Shown here in pieces: positions 1 through 8,069 of a DNA stretch of 64,000 nt. The notes beneath the pieces are model-generated. The model did not search any database, was not told the DNA's origin, and saw only the letters and a program-made list of their open reading frames with translations. Location: assembly GCF_018613325.1 (NCBI RefSeq), contig NZ_JAGGQJ010000023.1, positions 62,001-126,000 on the forward strand, written 5' to 3'. The stretch's first letter is position 1; every line of letters begins with the position of its first letter. Both the position numbers and the translations under genes were made by a program. This DNA comes from Bacillus sp. ISL-34. GTDB lineage: Bacteria; Bacillota; Bacilli; Bacillales; DSM-1321.

Positions 1-412
1 AAAACCTCCTTCGCTTTTTCATCATTTTTTCTAAGATTCAGAATTTTCAGCTTTTTAAGCATACAAAAAAGCCTTTTCACCCCAAATGTACTTGCACTCG
101 GCAAGTTAAAGGGGTGAAAAGGCTTTATGAGCCACTCCACGGTACCACCCTTTTTCGCATGAAACTCCATGCGCACTTTGAATAGCCTACACTATTCTCT
201 GTTTTGGTAACGGGTACTGGTACGCACCCGTTCAGCCCTACTAGTCTGACGTTCAAGCTGAAACTCCAAGGTGAGTTCATCTTTCGGGACAATACCGGCT
301 CTCAGCTACCCGGCTCTCTGTGACTGCCTTTTTAAAAGACTACTTATCCTCTTCAATGCTTTTCGCATTATTCATATTTTTTGAAACGCTTATGTTTGAT
401 GTCTTGTATTTG
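1..412 (-). ncRNA. T-box leader, leucine specifier, of an ilv-leu type operon off the left edge
   Basis: Read on the minus strand, this is a tRNA-sensing T-box leader. The conserved T-box AGGGTGGTACCGTGG lies at about 137-151. A strong terminator hairpin with a U run follows at 65-126. In the specifier loop the motif GAA-CUC-ACC occupies 278-270, so the specifier at 275-273 is CUC, a leucine codon. A ribosome site (GGAGG at 5-9) sits at the very edge, so the regulated start codon is just outside the window. In B. subtilis the neighbouring operon here is ilvB-leu with a leucine T-box, which fits. The regulated gene itself is not visible. Confidence 0.92.
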
Positions 413-417
413 TGATT

Positions 418-446
418 ATCTTACGTGTATTTCAGGTAGTAGTCAA
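418..446 (-). promoter_or_regulatory. sigma-A promoter for the leucine T-box leader
   Basis: On the minus strand, -35 TTGACT (446-441) and -10 TAAGAT (423-418) are separated by exactly 17 bases, just upstream of the T-box leader. Confidence 0.7.
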
Positions 447-464
447 CAGGTTTTTAGAAATTTT

Positions 465-671
465 TTGATAATTCTAAATTGCAAGATTTGTTGTATACGC
501 TTACATACCTATCATGACCACATTCTATAAAAAAAAGTTTTTTCAATTTTTAATTTTTAAAACCGTCAGATATCCCATAAAAATTATTAAAATGATGAAC
601 TTCTCCACTGAAATATCCTCGCACTACTCACATGATGCCAGTCACTAGTTATGGTTTTCTCAAATAGCGGA
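465..671. other. AT-rich intergenic stretch, nothing recognised
   Basis: Between the T-box promoter and the end of the M15 peptidase gene I see AT-rich sequence with no gene, no strong hairpin and no clear promoter. Confidence 0.4.
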
Positions 672-1184
672 TCATCCACTTTCCCTTTCAGCTTCATTTT
701 CACTGTTCGCTGACGCCACTCTTGAAACAAGATTCGGCCTCAATCCCTTTTGAAGATCTCTCGTGGATAAACCGCCTGACATTCCAAGATGCGGATAATC
801 CCGGAACAATTCAAAATCCCCTCCCCATACAAATCCCAGGGATTTTGCTATGGCCGCCACCCTTGTCCACTTTTCGCCCTCTGTCCACAATGTCCGCTTG
901 CCGTCATCACTAACAATGACAAAATCTACAGCAAGTCCATAGTTATGCAAGGATTGGCCCGCTCTGGCATAAGTCACGATTGGCTTTGATTTATTCGTTC
1001 TGCCTCGTTCATACAATTCATTTTGTTCTTGGAAACTTCGATAACCTGCCGTTATTTGAACAAATATCCCCGCTTCATAAGCTAATTTAACCACTTCGAG
1101 TATCGTCTCGTTCACGACCGGGTTCATACCGCCTCCCATATTTTCCTTTGCAGAATTCAATAGGGTTTGTAATTTGATGGCCAT
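672..1184 (-). CDS. M15 family D-alanyl-D-alanine carboxypeptidase / L-Ala-D-Glu endopeptidase (CwlK/VanY-like)
   Basis: A 170-residue zinc peptidase predicted to cut peptidoglycan stem peptides. The M15 signature is complete: GYRSF near residues 47-51, S-x-H-x-x-G-x-A-x-D at 78-87 (zinc ligands His80 and Asp87) and the last ligand in PHLGM (His132). No signal peptide, lipobox or wall-binding repeat is visible, so export is unexplained. Phage-type endolysins of this family also lack a signal peptide, so a phage-derived or autolytic role are both possible. A good ribosome site (GGGGAGG) precedes the ATG. It stands alone, with the next gene 150 bases upstream. Confidence 0.82.
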   Translation of the reverse strand: MAIKLQTLLNSAKENMGGGMNPVVNETILEVVKLAYEAGIFVQITAGYRSFQEQNELYERGRTNKSKPIVTYARAGQSLHNYGLAVDFVIVSDDGKRTLWTEGEKWTRVAAIAKSLGFVWGGDFELFRDYPHLGMSGGLSTRDLQKGLRPNLVSRVASANSENEAERESG

Positions 1185-1286
1185 CCGAGCACCTCCCCTA
1201 TATTAAATGCGAACAACACTGTAGGCGGAAAGGCGTTTTATCTTATTTCACTTGAAGAATTTAAAAGGGGGTGATGAATAGACAAA

Positions 1287-1329
1287 GGGCTGAACACAGG
1301 GAGAAATATATCATCCCCTGGTCCAGCCC
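1287..1329 (-). terminator. hairpin downstream of the small acetyltransferase gene
   Basis: Inverted repeat with GGGCTG/CAGCCC outer arms and an interrupted CCAGGG/CCCTGTG inner stem. There is no long T run, so termination is only likely. Confidence 0.4.
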
Positions 1330-1335
1330 TCTGGT

Positions 1336-1611
1336 TCATTTAGCCAATACATCCTCGTATTCTTCACTTTTTTCAAATTGTTTTTGAACGAACGAACATA
1401 CCGGAACGATTTTCAGTTTTTCCTCCCTTGCGAATCCTATTACCTTTTCAACAAGGGCATTTCCTACCTTTTTCCCGCGAAGCTTGTCAGAAACAACGGT
1501 ATGATCGACCGTGATTTCATCATCACCTGATTTAAAGAATGTGATCTCCGCTAGTTTCTCACCAGATTCTTCGACAAAAAAAGAACTATCACCTTTTTTG
1601 ATATCAACCAT
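1336..1611 (-). CDS. small GNAT-fold N-acetyltransferase, YjdJ/NATD1 type
   Basis: A 91-residue single-domain protein of the short acetyltransferase family (Pfam Acetyltransf_CG type, B. subtilis YjdJ). The acetyl-CoA loop is seen as R-G-K-K-V-G-N-A-L at residues 45-53, preceded by the family's short beta-strand block and the TVV stretch. The length matches the family. The substrate is unknown. The AGGAGGTCA ribosome site sits 8 bases before ATG. A GTTTAA box lies upstream at about 1670, but the -10 region is poor, so sigma-B control is only a guess. Confidence 0.75.
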   Translation of the reverse strand: MVDIKKGDSSFFVEESGEKLAEITFFKSGDDEITVDHTVVSDKLRGKKVGNALVEKVIGFAREEKLKIVPVCSFVQKQFEKSEEYEDVLAK

Positions 1612-2032
1612 GTTAATGACCTCCTTTTAGTTCCTCTTTATCATATCTCACAAAATGGAAATTTAAACAAATATTAAAAACGGACCGAAATTGATTGGAA
1701 TAACGCACTTGCAAGAGTTTTACAACTAGCATAGCCCATGTGAAGTTTACTTACAAACTGAAGATGGCTGATGAATAATTTTTCAAGGAAGGCAAAAGGC
1801 AAAACTTGATCGATCTCTTCCTAGCCCCGGATATAACCTTTCGGTAAAACCTAAGCTTTATCATGGCTGACGTGTACAATACTGAATGAAATATTTTTAA
1901 AAGGCTTAATTACTCTTTCATAACCTAAATGAAATACACTGTTTTTCGAGCTTTCACTTTTTGATTGAATTTATTTAATGGAAGAAAACTTTCCGTAATG
2001 ATGTAAGATTGAGTATATAATAGTAGAAACTG
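1612..2032. other. intergenic region, no gene seen
   Basis: About 420 bases with no convincing reading frame, RNA gene or repeat. It contains the upstream region of the small acetyltransferase gene and scattered AT-rich tracts. Confidence 0.4.
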
Positions 2033-2066
2033 AAAAAAACTGCCCTTTATATGCTAGGACAGTTTT
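2033..2066 (-). terminator. terminator of the DUF202 gene
   Basis: Stem ACTGTCC/GGGCAGT with a 10-base loop followed by seven T on the minus strand, directly after the gene's stop codon. Confidence 0.8.
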
Positions 2067-2085
2067 AAACCTTTATGAAAACAAA

Positions 2086-2424
2086 TTATAAAATGATAAT
2101 TGATAACAATATAACCATAAAAACAGCGATTAGAATTACGTGCGCACCCGAGGGCTGGAACGTCCCTTCATTGATCTGCCGCTTCTTCTGAAGATATCCG
2201 GACGTCGCCAGCACTGTAATCACAAGGCCCAATGCACATGCAAACATCCCCACTACGATACTGATCAAGTCAATCCGGGCATCCCGATGCACACCAATCG
2301 TAAAATGCAGGCTTGTCGCAAGAAAACCAACCCCCACTATCGCAATCACCGTTCTTAGCCACGCTAAAAAGGTGCGTTCATTAGCCAGGTGCTGCTGGGC
2401 ATATTTCAATTGGTTTTTCTCCAT
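2086..2424 (-). CDS. DUF202 family inner membrane protein (YidH-like)
   Basis: A 112-residue protein with the DUF202 signature LANERTFLAWLRTVIAI near residues 13-29. It has three hydrophobic spans, about 24-44, 52-75 and 92-112, and a basic linker KKR near 80. The family has no established biochemical role. It lies 27 bases downstream of a 57-residue membrane protein gene in the same direction and is followed by a strong terminator, so the two probably form a two-gene unit. Confidence 0.8.
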   Translation of the reverse strand: MEKNQLKYAQQHLANERTFLAWLRTVIAIVGVGFLATSLHFTIGVHRDARIDLISIVVGMFACALGLVITVLATSGYLQKKRQINEGTFQPSGAHVILIAVFMVILLSIIIL

Positions 2425-2451
2425 GTCATCACCTTAATCGATTAAAATCGG

Positions 2452-2625
2452 TCATCTTTTCAGGAGCGAAAAGGCCCTGAACATAGACCCGACAAACATT
2501 AGCCCTGCACCGCCAAGCAATAAATATAAACATAGTGTTTTATCAATAACATTCAAAGGATAAAGCAAGGCCCCCAGTGCAATGATTGCTCCTATCCCCG
2601 TTATGGTCCATCCTATTTTTTTCAT
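2452..2625 (-). CDS. small two-span membrane protein, 57 aa
   Basis: Short reading frame MKKIGWTITGIG... ending FSLLKR. ATG at 2625 is preceded by TAGGAGT, 7 bases away, and the stop is at 2452. Two hydrophobic helices (about residues 5-23 and 31-49) are joined by a short polar loop. I do not recognise the family. The gene sits just upstream of the DUF202 gene and probably shares its transcript. The ribosome site, start spacing, continuous hydrophobic pattern and operon context support a real gene. Confidence 0.65.
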   Translation of the reverse strand: MKKIGWTITGIGAIIALGALLYPLNVIDKTLCLYLLLGGAGLMFVGSMFRAFSLLKR

Positions 2626-2804
2626 TGGCAACTCCTAAAATTAATTATTTAGTGAAGGTCCTTGACGGGTTTCCCCCTATTTTACAAACAGGTCCCTCAT
2701 TACTAGCTTAAACGATTTAAAAATTAACAACAAGCGAGATCCCCTAATTATCTTCTCACAAAAAAAGAGCCATAAATGACTCCCTGTTTTGGACACGTCC
2801 AAAT

Positions 2805-3083
2805 TCAGCGGTTCTTTTTATCCTTTTCCATGTACTCTTTTATTTTTCTTTCTTCCCACTCAGACCCGAAGTTTCCTTGTGCAAGGGTAGTGATTCCGTG
2901 TATCAGAACACCAATCCCCCACCCTCCAAGGGGATAAAGAAACCACCAATAACCAGGATCCGTTAATAGGTTAATGGCAAACAGCATCACATTCACCAAT
3001 ACATACACCGTTATATGAATGTAGAATGCCTTAAGGTTTTCGACCCTTTTTTTCGCCCGTAGATATCGATCTCCATTTTCCAT
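2805..3083 (-). CDS. 2TM domain-containing membrane protein
   Basis: About 92 residues. A charged N-terminus (YLRAKKRVENLKAFYIHI) leads into two hydrophobic spans, VYVLVNVMLFAINLL and WWFLYPLGGWGIGVLIHGI, then a charged tail with SEWEERKIKEYMEKDK. This is the pattern of the 2TM family, found alone or on histidine kinases. I start it at ATG 3083 because AGGAGGTGCT lies right before it; a longer in-frame extension to 3134 has no such site. An AAAAAGAGCC/GGTTCTTTTT inverted repeat at 2761-2820 overlaps the 3' end and may terminate it. Function unknown. Confidence 0.72.
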   Translation of the reverse strand: MENGDRYLRAKKRVENLKAFYIHITVYVLVNVMLFAINLLTDPGYWWFLYPLGGWGIGVLIHGITTLAQGNFGSEWEERKIKEYMEKDKKNR

Positions 3084-3229
3084 CCCAGCACCTCCTATCC
3101 GTAAACACTTATATATATTACCATTCCCTTCCACAATACCTTATTTATCATTAAGAATTAAGAATGAATTGCATGAAAGGTAAATCGAGAGCTGGGAATC
3201 ACGGAGAAGCTCTAAAGGCTACGTACAAG

Positions 3230-3586
3230 TCAGTCGGATTTCATTTTATTGTATCCCCGTTCTTCATATGGCTGTATCTTTTCCATCCACTCTTCTTCAA
3301 GCTTTTTCAATTCCCGTTTAGCATCAAAAAATCCTGTTTCTTTCGGCTTCAATACCTCCAGTACCTCAAAAGAAAAGGCATCTTTCCCATATTCGTTCCA
3401 TTCATCTTGCAGTACTTTATTGGTGTTCGTTCCCACTTCCAATTCAAATTGTTTCCCCTTTAACGTCTTTAAATTCCTGGTGCTTCCGATAAAGACTTTA
3501 TTATTTACCGTATTTCTGATTTGGTAAACACCCGCTTCAACTTTCGTTTCTTTATATAATTGCTTCAATTCTTTTTTACGATCCAT
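3230..3586 (-). CDS. GIY-YIG nuclease-fold family protein
   Basis: A 118-residue protein whose first half resembles a GIY-YIG domain: GVYQIRN (residues 19-25) and VFIGSTRNLK (31-40) correspond to the two signature strands, with Tyr replaced by Phe-Ile in the second. The rest is charged and helical, with FDAKRELKKLEEEW. Without the full catalytic Arg/Glu pattern being clear, nuclease activity is unproven. It starts 18 bases after the end of the DUF2087 regulator gene, so the two are probably cotranscribed. Confidence 0.7.
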   Translation of the reverse strand: MDRKKELKQLYKETKVEAGVYQIRNTVNNKVFIGSTRNLKTLKGKQFELEVGTNTNKVLQDEWNEYGKDAFSFEVLEVLKPKETGFFDAKRELKKLEEEWMEKIQPYEERGYNKMKSD

Positions 3587-3604
3587 CTTTCCTGCCTCCA
3601 GTCA

Positions 3605-4360
3605 TCATTTCTTAAGCCAATATTGACTCCCATCAGGTTTTCTATCCAAGAATCCATATTCTATTAAATATCTTCTTAAAAGAACATGATCTTGATAAAC
3701 AGCACCCAATATTTGATTGATTTCTTTTTCTTCGTATTTCCGCTCATTTTCAAAACGGTTCATAATTTCTTGGAGAATGATCAGCCTTTGTTTTTCCTTT
3801 GGCGGGAAAGACTTTAATGCCCCCTGACTGCCTTTAGGAAAGTATTTTTTCAGTACATTCACTTTTTCATCCTCGGTAACGTTATAACGATCATCGACCA
3901 TCGTTGCCTTTTGATGAAGCGGGATAAATGCCGGCGCATGTTCATCTTTATCTTTCAAAAGTTCCATCATGGCTAAAAACAACTTAGCCTGACGCTCTTT
4001 CTCCTTCAACACAAAGCGATGGTTCCGGATGGTGGAAGGACTGCCAATCCCCATTTCCTCCTGAACCTCAGCATCATTCTTCCCTTGGTAAAAAAGGCGA
4101 AGAAGGCGATTTTGATGGTCCGTGAGACCTGTAAGTTTTTTATCAAGATCAATCAAGTATTCAAAAACGGAGCTGTGTGCATATTCAATATGAATTCGCA
4201 TATACCTCTTTGCTTCATAAAGAACCCCATCTTTCGGGTATACTATCCCCTTTTCAATTGCATTTCCGCACAGCAAACAAACATATTGATTCTCGCCTTC
4301 GATATATCCTTGTTTAAGCTCATCCGGAGATGCGCCCCAAAACATTTCAGCGTCCTTCAT
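3605..4360 (-). CDS. DUF2087 domain transcriptional regulator-like protein
   Basis: 251 residues. The N-terminal part carries a CLLCG motif and a later HIEYAH motif (about residues 29-80), suggestive of a zinc-binding fold. A LuxR-like helix-turn-helix segment (LTDHQNRLLRLFYQGKNDAEV...) spans about 79-115. The C-terminal half (about 170-250) has the DUF2087 pattern: VLKKYFPKG, LKSFPPKEKQRLIIL, YEEKEINQIL, LRRYLIEYGFLDR. Such proteins are predicted regulators with no defined ligand. The gene stands before the GIY-YIG gene in the same direction. Confidence 0.72.
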   Translation of the reverse strand: MKDAEMFWGASPDELKQGYIEGENQYVCLLCGNAIEKGIVYPKDGVLYEAKRYMRIHIEYAHSSVFEYLIDLDKKLTGLTDHQNRLLRLFYQGKNDAEVQEEMGIGSPSTIRNHRFVLKEKERQAKLFLAMMELLKDKDEHAPAFIPLHQKATMVDDRYNVTEDEKVNVLKKYFPKGSQGALKSFPPKEKQRLIILQEIMNRFENERKYEEKEINQILGAVYQDHVLLRRYLIEYGFLDRKPDGSQYWLKK

Positions 4361-4635
4361 AAAACAAACACTTCCCTATAAAGTTTATAATATACTAAAC
4401 ATAATATTAATTTGTTTGTTCTATGTCAACATTTTTTCTGGTTTATTCATAATTCCAGCATTCAACCGATGACCTTGATAGCTAAAGGGGCTTCATATCA
4501 TACAGCTATGCCGATATAGTTATTGAATAATAAGCTTTAATTTTTCCATGTCGAAATAGCGCCCTCTTTGTATAATTATCATCTCTCAATAATATGCTAA
4601 ATAAGCGTGAATAGGCTTTAGAGGAGGATATAGAA

Positions 4636-4885
4636 TTGAAAGATGAAAACGATGAGATTGTTCCATCAATCCATAACACCGATTTACACACGGCATTACA
4701 TCATTTATCTGAACAATCAAAGTATCACTGCCAGAATTACGCGATACGATTGAATTACTTATACAAAATGCGATGCAGCTTAGTGAGAAGATGATAAAAG
4801 TTCACCCGTCGAAGATTTGAAGACGGCAATAATCAAAAACCGTGAAATCATTAAAAAAAATCTCCAAACATTAAATAGAATTTGA
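4636..4885 (+). pseudogene. frameshifted small gene, unknown family
   Basis: A GAGGAGG ribosome site at 4621-4627 precedes TTG at 4636. The reading KDENDEIVPSIHNTDLH... then shifts frame near 4710 into SLPELRDTIELLIQNAMQL and SEKMIKVHP, and shifts again near 4812 into EDLKTAIIKNREIIKKNLQ, ending at the stop at 4883-4885. A perfect terminator starts 6 bases later. Joining the three frames gives a plausible helical protein of about 80 residues. No single frame is intact, so I call it a decayed gene; sequencing errors in homopolymers are the alternative. Confidence 0.5.
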
Positions 4886-4890
4886 TATAG

Positions 4891-4923
4891 AAAAAAGGCA
4901 TCCGATCACGGATGCCTTTTTTC
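4891..4923. terminator. bidirectional terminator
   Basis: AAAAAAGGCATCCG, a 4-base ATCA loop, then the exact complement and six T. It can serve the broken plus-strand gene and the 66-residue minus-strand gene. Confidence 0.85.
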
Positions 4924-4966
4924 TATGGAGCATTAGTATTTGTCCTTCGTCAGAGCTCATTAAGTA

Positions 4967-5167
4967 TTAGCTAGGCACAAACTTAAGTATTCCCTCCAGA
5001 TAAACACCCTGCTCTTTTCGGGTGCATTCCCTCAATTTGATTCTTCCTTCTTTTTCCAACTCTTTGGCTAATTGGACCACTTCAGTTCCATCTTCGGATA
5101 TTTCGACTGAGAAGAAATTGCCCCGAGTGGAAGTTTGAATGAACTTGAATAATTTATCTTTATTCAT
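4967..5167 (-). CDS. hypothetical protein, 66 aa
   Basis: Reading frame MNKDKLFKFIQTSTRG... with an AAGGAGATG ribosome site close to ATG 5167. The product is soluble and mixed in charge, with a possible beta strand pair (FFSVEISEDGTEVVQLAKELEKEG) and no signal or membrane segment. I do not recognise the family. A bidirectional terminator lies 43 bases beyond the stop and a 14-bp-arm inverted repeat lies 70 bases upstream of the start. Confidence 0.55.
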   Translation of the reverse strand: MNKDKLFKFIQTSTRGNFFSVEISEDGTEVVQLAKELEKEGRIKLRECTRKEQGVYLEGILKFVPS

Positions 5168-5236
5168 TTAAACATCTCCTTATTTATAACAAGTTCGACA
5201 AAAAAGATCATCCACCTGCGATAAATATGAAATAAA

Positions 5237-5271
5237 CTTCTAATCGTTAAACAAATATTAACGGTTAGAAG
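5237..5271. repeat. inverted repeat, 14-bp arms, 7-base loop
   Basis: Arms CTTCTAATCGTTAA (5237-5250) and TTAACGGTTAGAAG (5258-5271) match at 13 of 14 positions. There is no T run on either side. It lies upstream of the 66-residue gene, so an operator or leader hairpin is possible. Confidence 0.6.
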
Positions 5272-5315
5272 GAGCGCAAATCGAAATTCACCTCGTTGAC
5301 TTAAGCTCAAAAAGT

Positions 5316-5352
5316 AAAAAAGCCAAAACCTTAGAAGGTTTTGGCTTTTTTT
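5316..5352. terminator. terminator downstream of tRNA-Arg
   Basis: AAAGCCAAAACC/GGTTTTGGCTTTTTTT stem with a 6-base loop. It is nearly symmetric, so it can work on both strands. Confidence 0.85.
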
Positions 5353-5358
5353 AGTTAG

Positions 5359-5432
<74 letters not shown>

Positions 5433-5603
5433 GTTTATGATATAAGTTGCGGTAAAACTTATGTATTACCTTAACTGTTCCCTTAGGACACTTCTTATTA
5501 TAGTAGGATATCAAAAGAAAGTCAACGGTTTTTCAAAAAAAGTTTTTTTCTTTTTTATGACCCAGGAAGCGGGGAAAACGCTTCCTGTTCATTATACATG
5601 AAG

Positions 5604-6122
5604 TCATTCCATTTGATAAGCATTTCTTAGTTCCTCAATGATTTTTCCTTCAAGGTCATAATAGATGATTTCAAGTCGGTCATTTCCGATTTCCAAAATG
5701 GCATAGGTTTTCTCTTTTCGTCCGCGCGGCTGACGTATGCTTCCCGGATTGATGAAGAGTTTTCCGTCAATCAATTCCGAACCTGCAGCGTGGGAGTGAC
5801 CAAAGCAAATAATCTCCGCCCCTGTCTCTTCACTTTTATAGGATAGGTTCATCAAGGTCATATTTATGTTATAGAGATGTCCATGTGTAACGAAGAAACG
5901 CTTGCCTGCGATGTTCTCCACAATGTCATTCGGATATGCCGAATCATAGTCACAATTCCCGCGTACGGCTAAGAACCCCGACATGTAAGGGTCATTTCTT
6001 TCCAACTCTGAATCACCGCAATGGATCATGGCAGCCACCTCTTGTTTATGACGATCGGTTATCATGCTGACTTCATGAGTTAAGCCATGACTGTCACTCA
6101 TTATTAGCACTTTCATCGTCAC
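5604..6122 (-). CDS. ysnB: YfcE/YsnB family metallophosphoesterase
   Basis: 172 residues, the usual length for the MJ0936/YfcE phosphodiesterase family. The dimetal motifs are visible in order: SDSHG (Asp9, His11), HCGDSE, RGNCD, THGHLY and FGHSH, followed by [10 protein letters not shown], which is typical of this family. It probably hydrolyses phosphodiester substrates; the natural one is unknown. Its start overlaps the stop of rdgB by 4 bases (ATGA), the same coupling as ysnA-ysnB in B. subtilis. Confidence 0.92.
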   Translation of the reverse strand: MTMKVLIMSDSHGLTHEVSMITDRHKQEVAAMIHCGDSELERNDPYMSGFLAVRGNCDYDSAYPNDIVENIAGKRFFVTHGHLYNINMTLMNLSYKSEETGAEIICFGHSHAAGSELIDGKLFINPGSIRQPRGRKEKTYAILEIGNDRLEIIYYDLEGKIIEELRNAYQME

Positions 6123-6730
6123 ATTCCTTCTTCCCTTTTTAGAAATTGATCAAGTTTTTCATCTAGAGCCATCAATGCGTTGGCACGGTGGCTGATTTTG
6201 TTTTTTTCCTCTTTTGTCAATTCGGCGTTTGTTTTGCCCTGTTCTTTAACAAAAAAGATGGGATCATAACCAAATCCATTCGTTCCTGAAGGCTGTTCTG
6301 TAATCAAGCCTTCCATCGTTCCCGATACCGTAATCGTTTCCTGGTTAGGTGACGCTAGTGCCAAGGCACAATAAAATCTCGCAGTTCTATCCTCTTTTGG
6401 CACGCCTTTCAGTTCCCGGAGGACTTTTTCCGTGTTCGCTTCATCACTCTTGGACTCTCCAGCATAGCGTGCAGAATATACGCCCGGACGGCCCTCCAAT
6501 GCATCTACAATCAAGCCGGAATCATCAGCAATGACAAAGCGGCCTAGCTGATGGGCGATTGCCTCTGCCTTCAGGATCGCATTTTCTTCAAAAGTCGTGC
6601 CTGTTTCCTCAACATCCGGAGCATCCGGAACATCGAGAAGTGTTTTGACTTCATATCCTTTAGCAGAGAACAAGCTTTCGAACTCCTTGGCTTTCCCTTT
6701 ATTTTTCGTCGCTATGATTACTGTCTTCAT
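6119..6730 (-). CDS. rdgB: XTP/dITP diphosphatase (non-canonical purine NTP pyrophosphatase)
   Basis: 203 residues. This house-cleaning enzyme hydrolyses ITP, dITP and XTP to the monophosphates. Ham1/RdgB signatures: [12 protein letters not shown] (residues 5-16), [42 protein letters not shown] and [11 protein letters not shown]. It is coupled to ysnB by a 4-base overlap. In B. subtilis the gene before it is rph; here only a decayed rph end lies upstream. The ribosome site AAGGGTG is 10 bases before the ATG, so translation does not depend on an upstream gene. Confidence 0.96.
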   Translation of the reverse strand: MKTVIIATKNKGKAKEFESLFSAKGYEVKTLLDVPDAPDVEETGTTFEENAILKAEAIAHQLGRFVIADDSGLIVDALEGRPGVYSARYAGESKSDEANTEKVLRELKGVPKEDRTARFYCALALASPNQETITVSGTMEGLITEQPSGTNGFGYDPIFFVKEQGKTNAELTKEEKNKISHRANALMALDEKLDQFLKREEGM

Positions 6731-6779
6731 TTTTCATTTCACCCTTTTTTATTTTATCGGCATGAGAGCTCTTTTTGGG

Positions 6780-6926
6780 CTAAGATAAATTTTGCTGTAA
6801 CTCGTTATATGTAAAGCCGCTTCTTCTCCAGTGCCAAATCGGGACGAATTCACTGCTGCCTATCATGATCAACAGCAGCCGTTGAATTTTCCAGATAAGT
6901 TAAGTCTAACACAACTAACTCATCTG
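6780..6926 (-). pseudogene. rph: decayed 3' remnant of rph (RNase PH)
   Basis: On the minus strand, between the germination operon and rdgB, three successive frames spell the conserved C-terminal end of RNase PH. These are ELVVLDLTYLENSTAAVD (compare ...LLDLNYEEDSSAEVD), then IGSSEFVPI, then GTGEEA in a third frame, then FTYNELQQNLS and a stop at 6780-6782. Small deletions near 6865 and frameshifts near 6830 break it. Nothing of the first 180 or so residues is recognisable nearby. rph lies exactly here (gerM-rph-ysnA) in B. subtilis, which supports the identification. Confidence 0.72.
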
Positions 6927-6947
6927 CAATATCCCGAAACTTGTAAT

Positions 6948-8069
6948 CTAACGTTTGTAATTTTCACTATGTTCAATATGGATATTAACTTTTATGTTAT
7001 CTATTGAAGTCTCATCAAAGGAATTAATAATTTTATTATCCCACTTATTAACATGGTATCTGTATGCCTTTTCACTGATGTTAAAAAGGTCTGTATTGAT
7101 TTTTTCCCCTGTCTCCAATGTCTTCAAAATATCTTGCTTAACTTTTATTTCTACCTTTTTTTCGATTTCTTCCATATCCAGGTTATCCAAATTTTGCTTC
7201 AATATTCCATTCGCTTTAACTTCTAGATCATACAAAGGTTTCTTTTGCTGTTCCAACACTATGATGTTTGTTTTGGGGTCCATGATTTCAACACTTACAT
7301 TTTGTTCGTTCAGGGAAAAAAACATCACTGTCGCCTTGTTTTCAACCCATTTTAAACCTATCAAATCTTGTTTATTAACGAATCCTTTGTATTGTCGTTT
7401 TGATAAAACATAGACGCCATTCAGCGTTGGTATCTTCTTTTCCTTCCCGCCCTCTAAGTAATGATGCTCATTTATGACCAATGAGGGAATTAAAATGGAA
7501 CCAACCGGTTGATAAAATTTCGAAACCAGTTCACTGAAATTTAATGGGGAAATGAAATAGTTCTCATTAATAACGGTCTCTGGCCTTTGAATGATTGTGA
7601 ATAAGTTAGGAAGATTAAAGAAACTATCACTGTCAAACACCTTTTCAATATCCTCGTTCGTAACGAACAGCCATGAATTGTATCGCAATAAGGGCTCTTT
7701 CCCTACATATTCGATGAAATCCTTCATTTTATTCTTGATTACACTCTCACTTAAAATGAAGGAGTTAATATGCCCGATATAAAGCGGTAATGCTGCATTT
7801 TGTTCTAATTCACTATATGCTTCTTCGATACTTTCCCCTTTGCCTTTCCCAATGACTACAGTAGATTTTCCTTGTAATGCAGCGGCCCCTTCTTGTTTAG
7901 CAATATCAGCAAAATTCAACGCTTGAAAGTATAAGATGAATTTACCCTCTTTATAATCGATCCCTAGAGCGGATCCATATGTTTGAGCTTGAATTTCCTT
8001 TATTCCCCAGCATCCTGTCGTCAGTAAAAGTTGACAGCCAATAACCAAGACTGCAATTAGCTTTCTCAT
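6948..8069 (-). CDS. Ger(x)C family spore germination lipoprotein
   Basis: 373 residues, the normal length for the C subunit of a germinant receptor. The signal peptide ends in the lipobox LTTG-Cys20, so the mature protein is anchored on the inner spore membrane. The family landmarks DYKEGKFILYFQALNFADI, GKGESIEEAYSELEQ and YIGHINSFILSESVI fill the N-terminal domain; the C-terminal third is long helices and strands ending HIEHSENYKR. It is last in the operon, overlapping the A gene by 4 bases. Its stop codon lies only about 20 bases from the rph remnant. Confidence 0.93.
   Translation of the reverse strand: MRKLIAVLVIGCQLLLTTGCWGIKEIQAQTYGSALGIDYKEGKFILYFQALNFADIAKQEGAAALQGKSTVVIGKGKGESIEEAYSELEQNAALPLYIGHINSFILSESVIKNKMKDFIEYVGKEPLLRYNSWLFVTNEDIEKVFDSDSFFNLPNLFTIIQRPETVINENYFISPLNFSELVSKFYQPVGSILIPSLVINEHHYLEGGKEKKIPTLNGVYVLSKRQYKGFVNKQDLIGLKWVENKATVMFFSLNEQNVSVEIMDPKTNIIVLEQQKKPLYDLEVKANGILKQNLDNLDMEEIEKKVEIKVKQDILKTLETGEKINTDLFNISEKAYRYHVNKWDNKIINSFDETSIDNIKVNIHIEHSENYKR

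Noticed and set aside
672..1184. A prophage remnant because of the endolysin-like M15 peptidase
   Set aside because: No other phage gene lies nearby; a single stand-alone peptidase is common in Bacillus chromosomes.
4506..4691. A 61-codon minus-strand frame
   Set aside because: No ribosome site, and the plus strand here carries the ribosome site and first part of the broken small gene.
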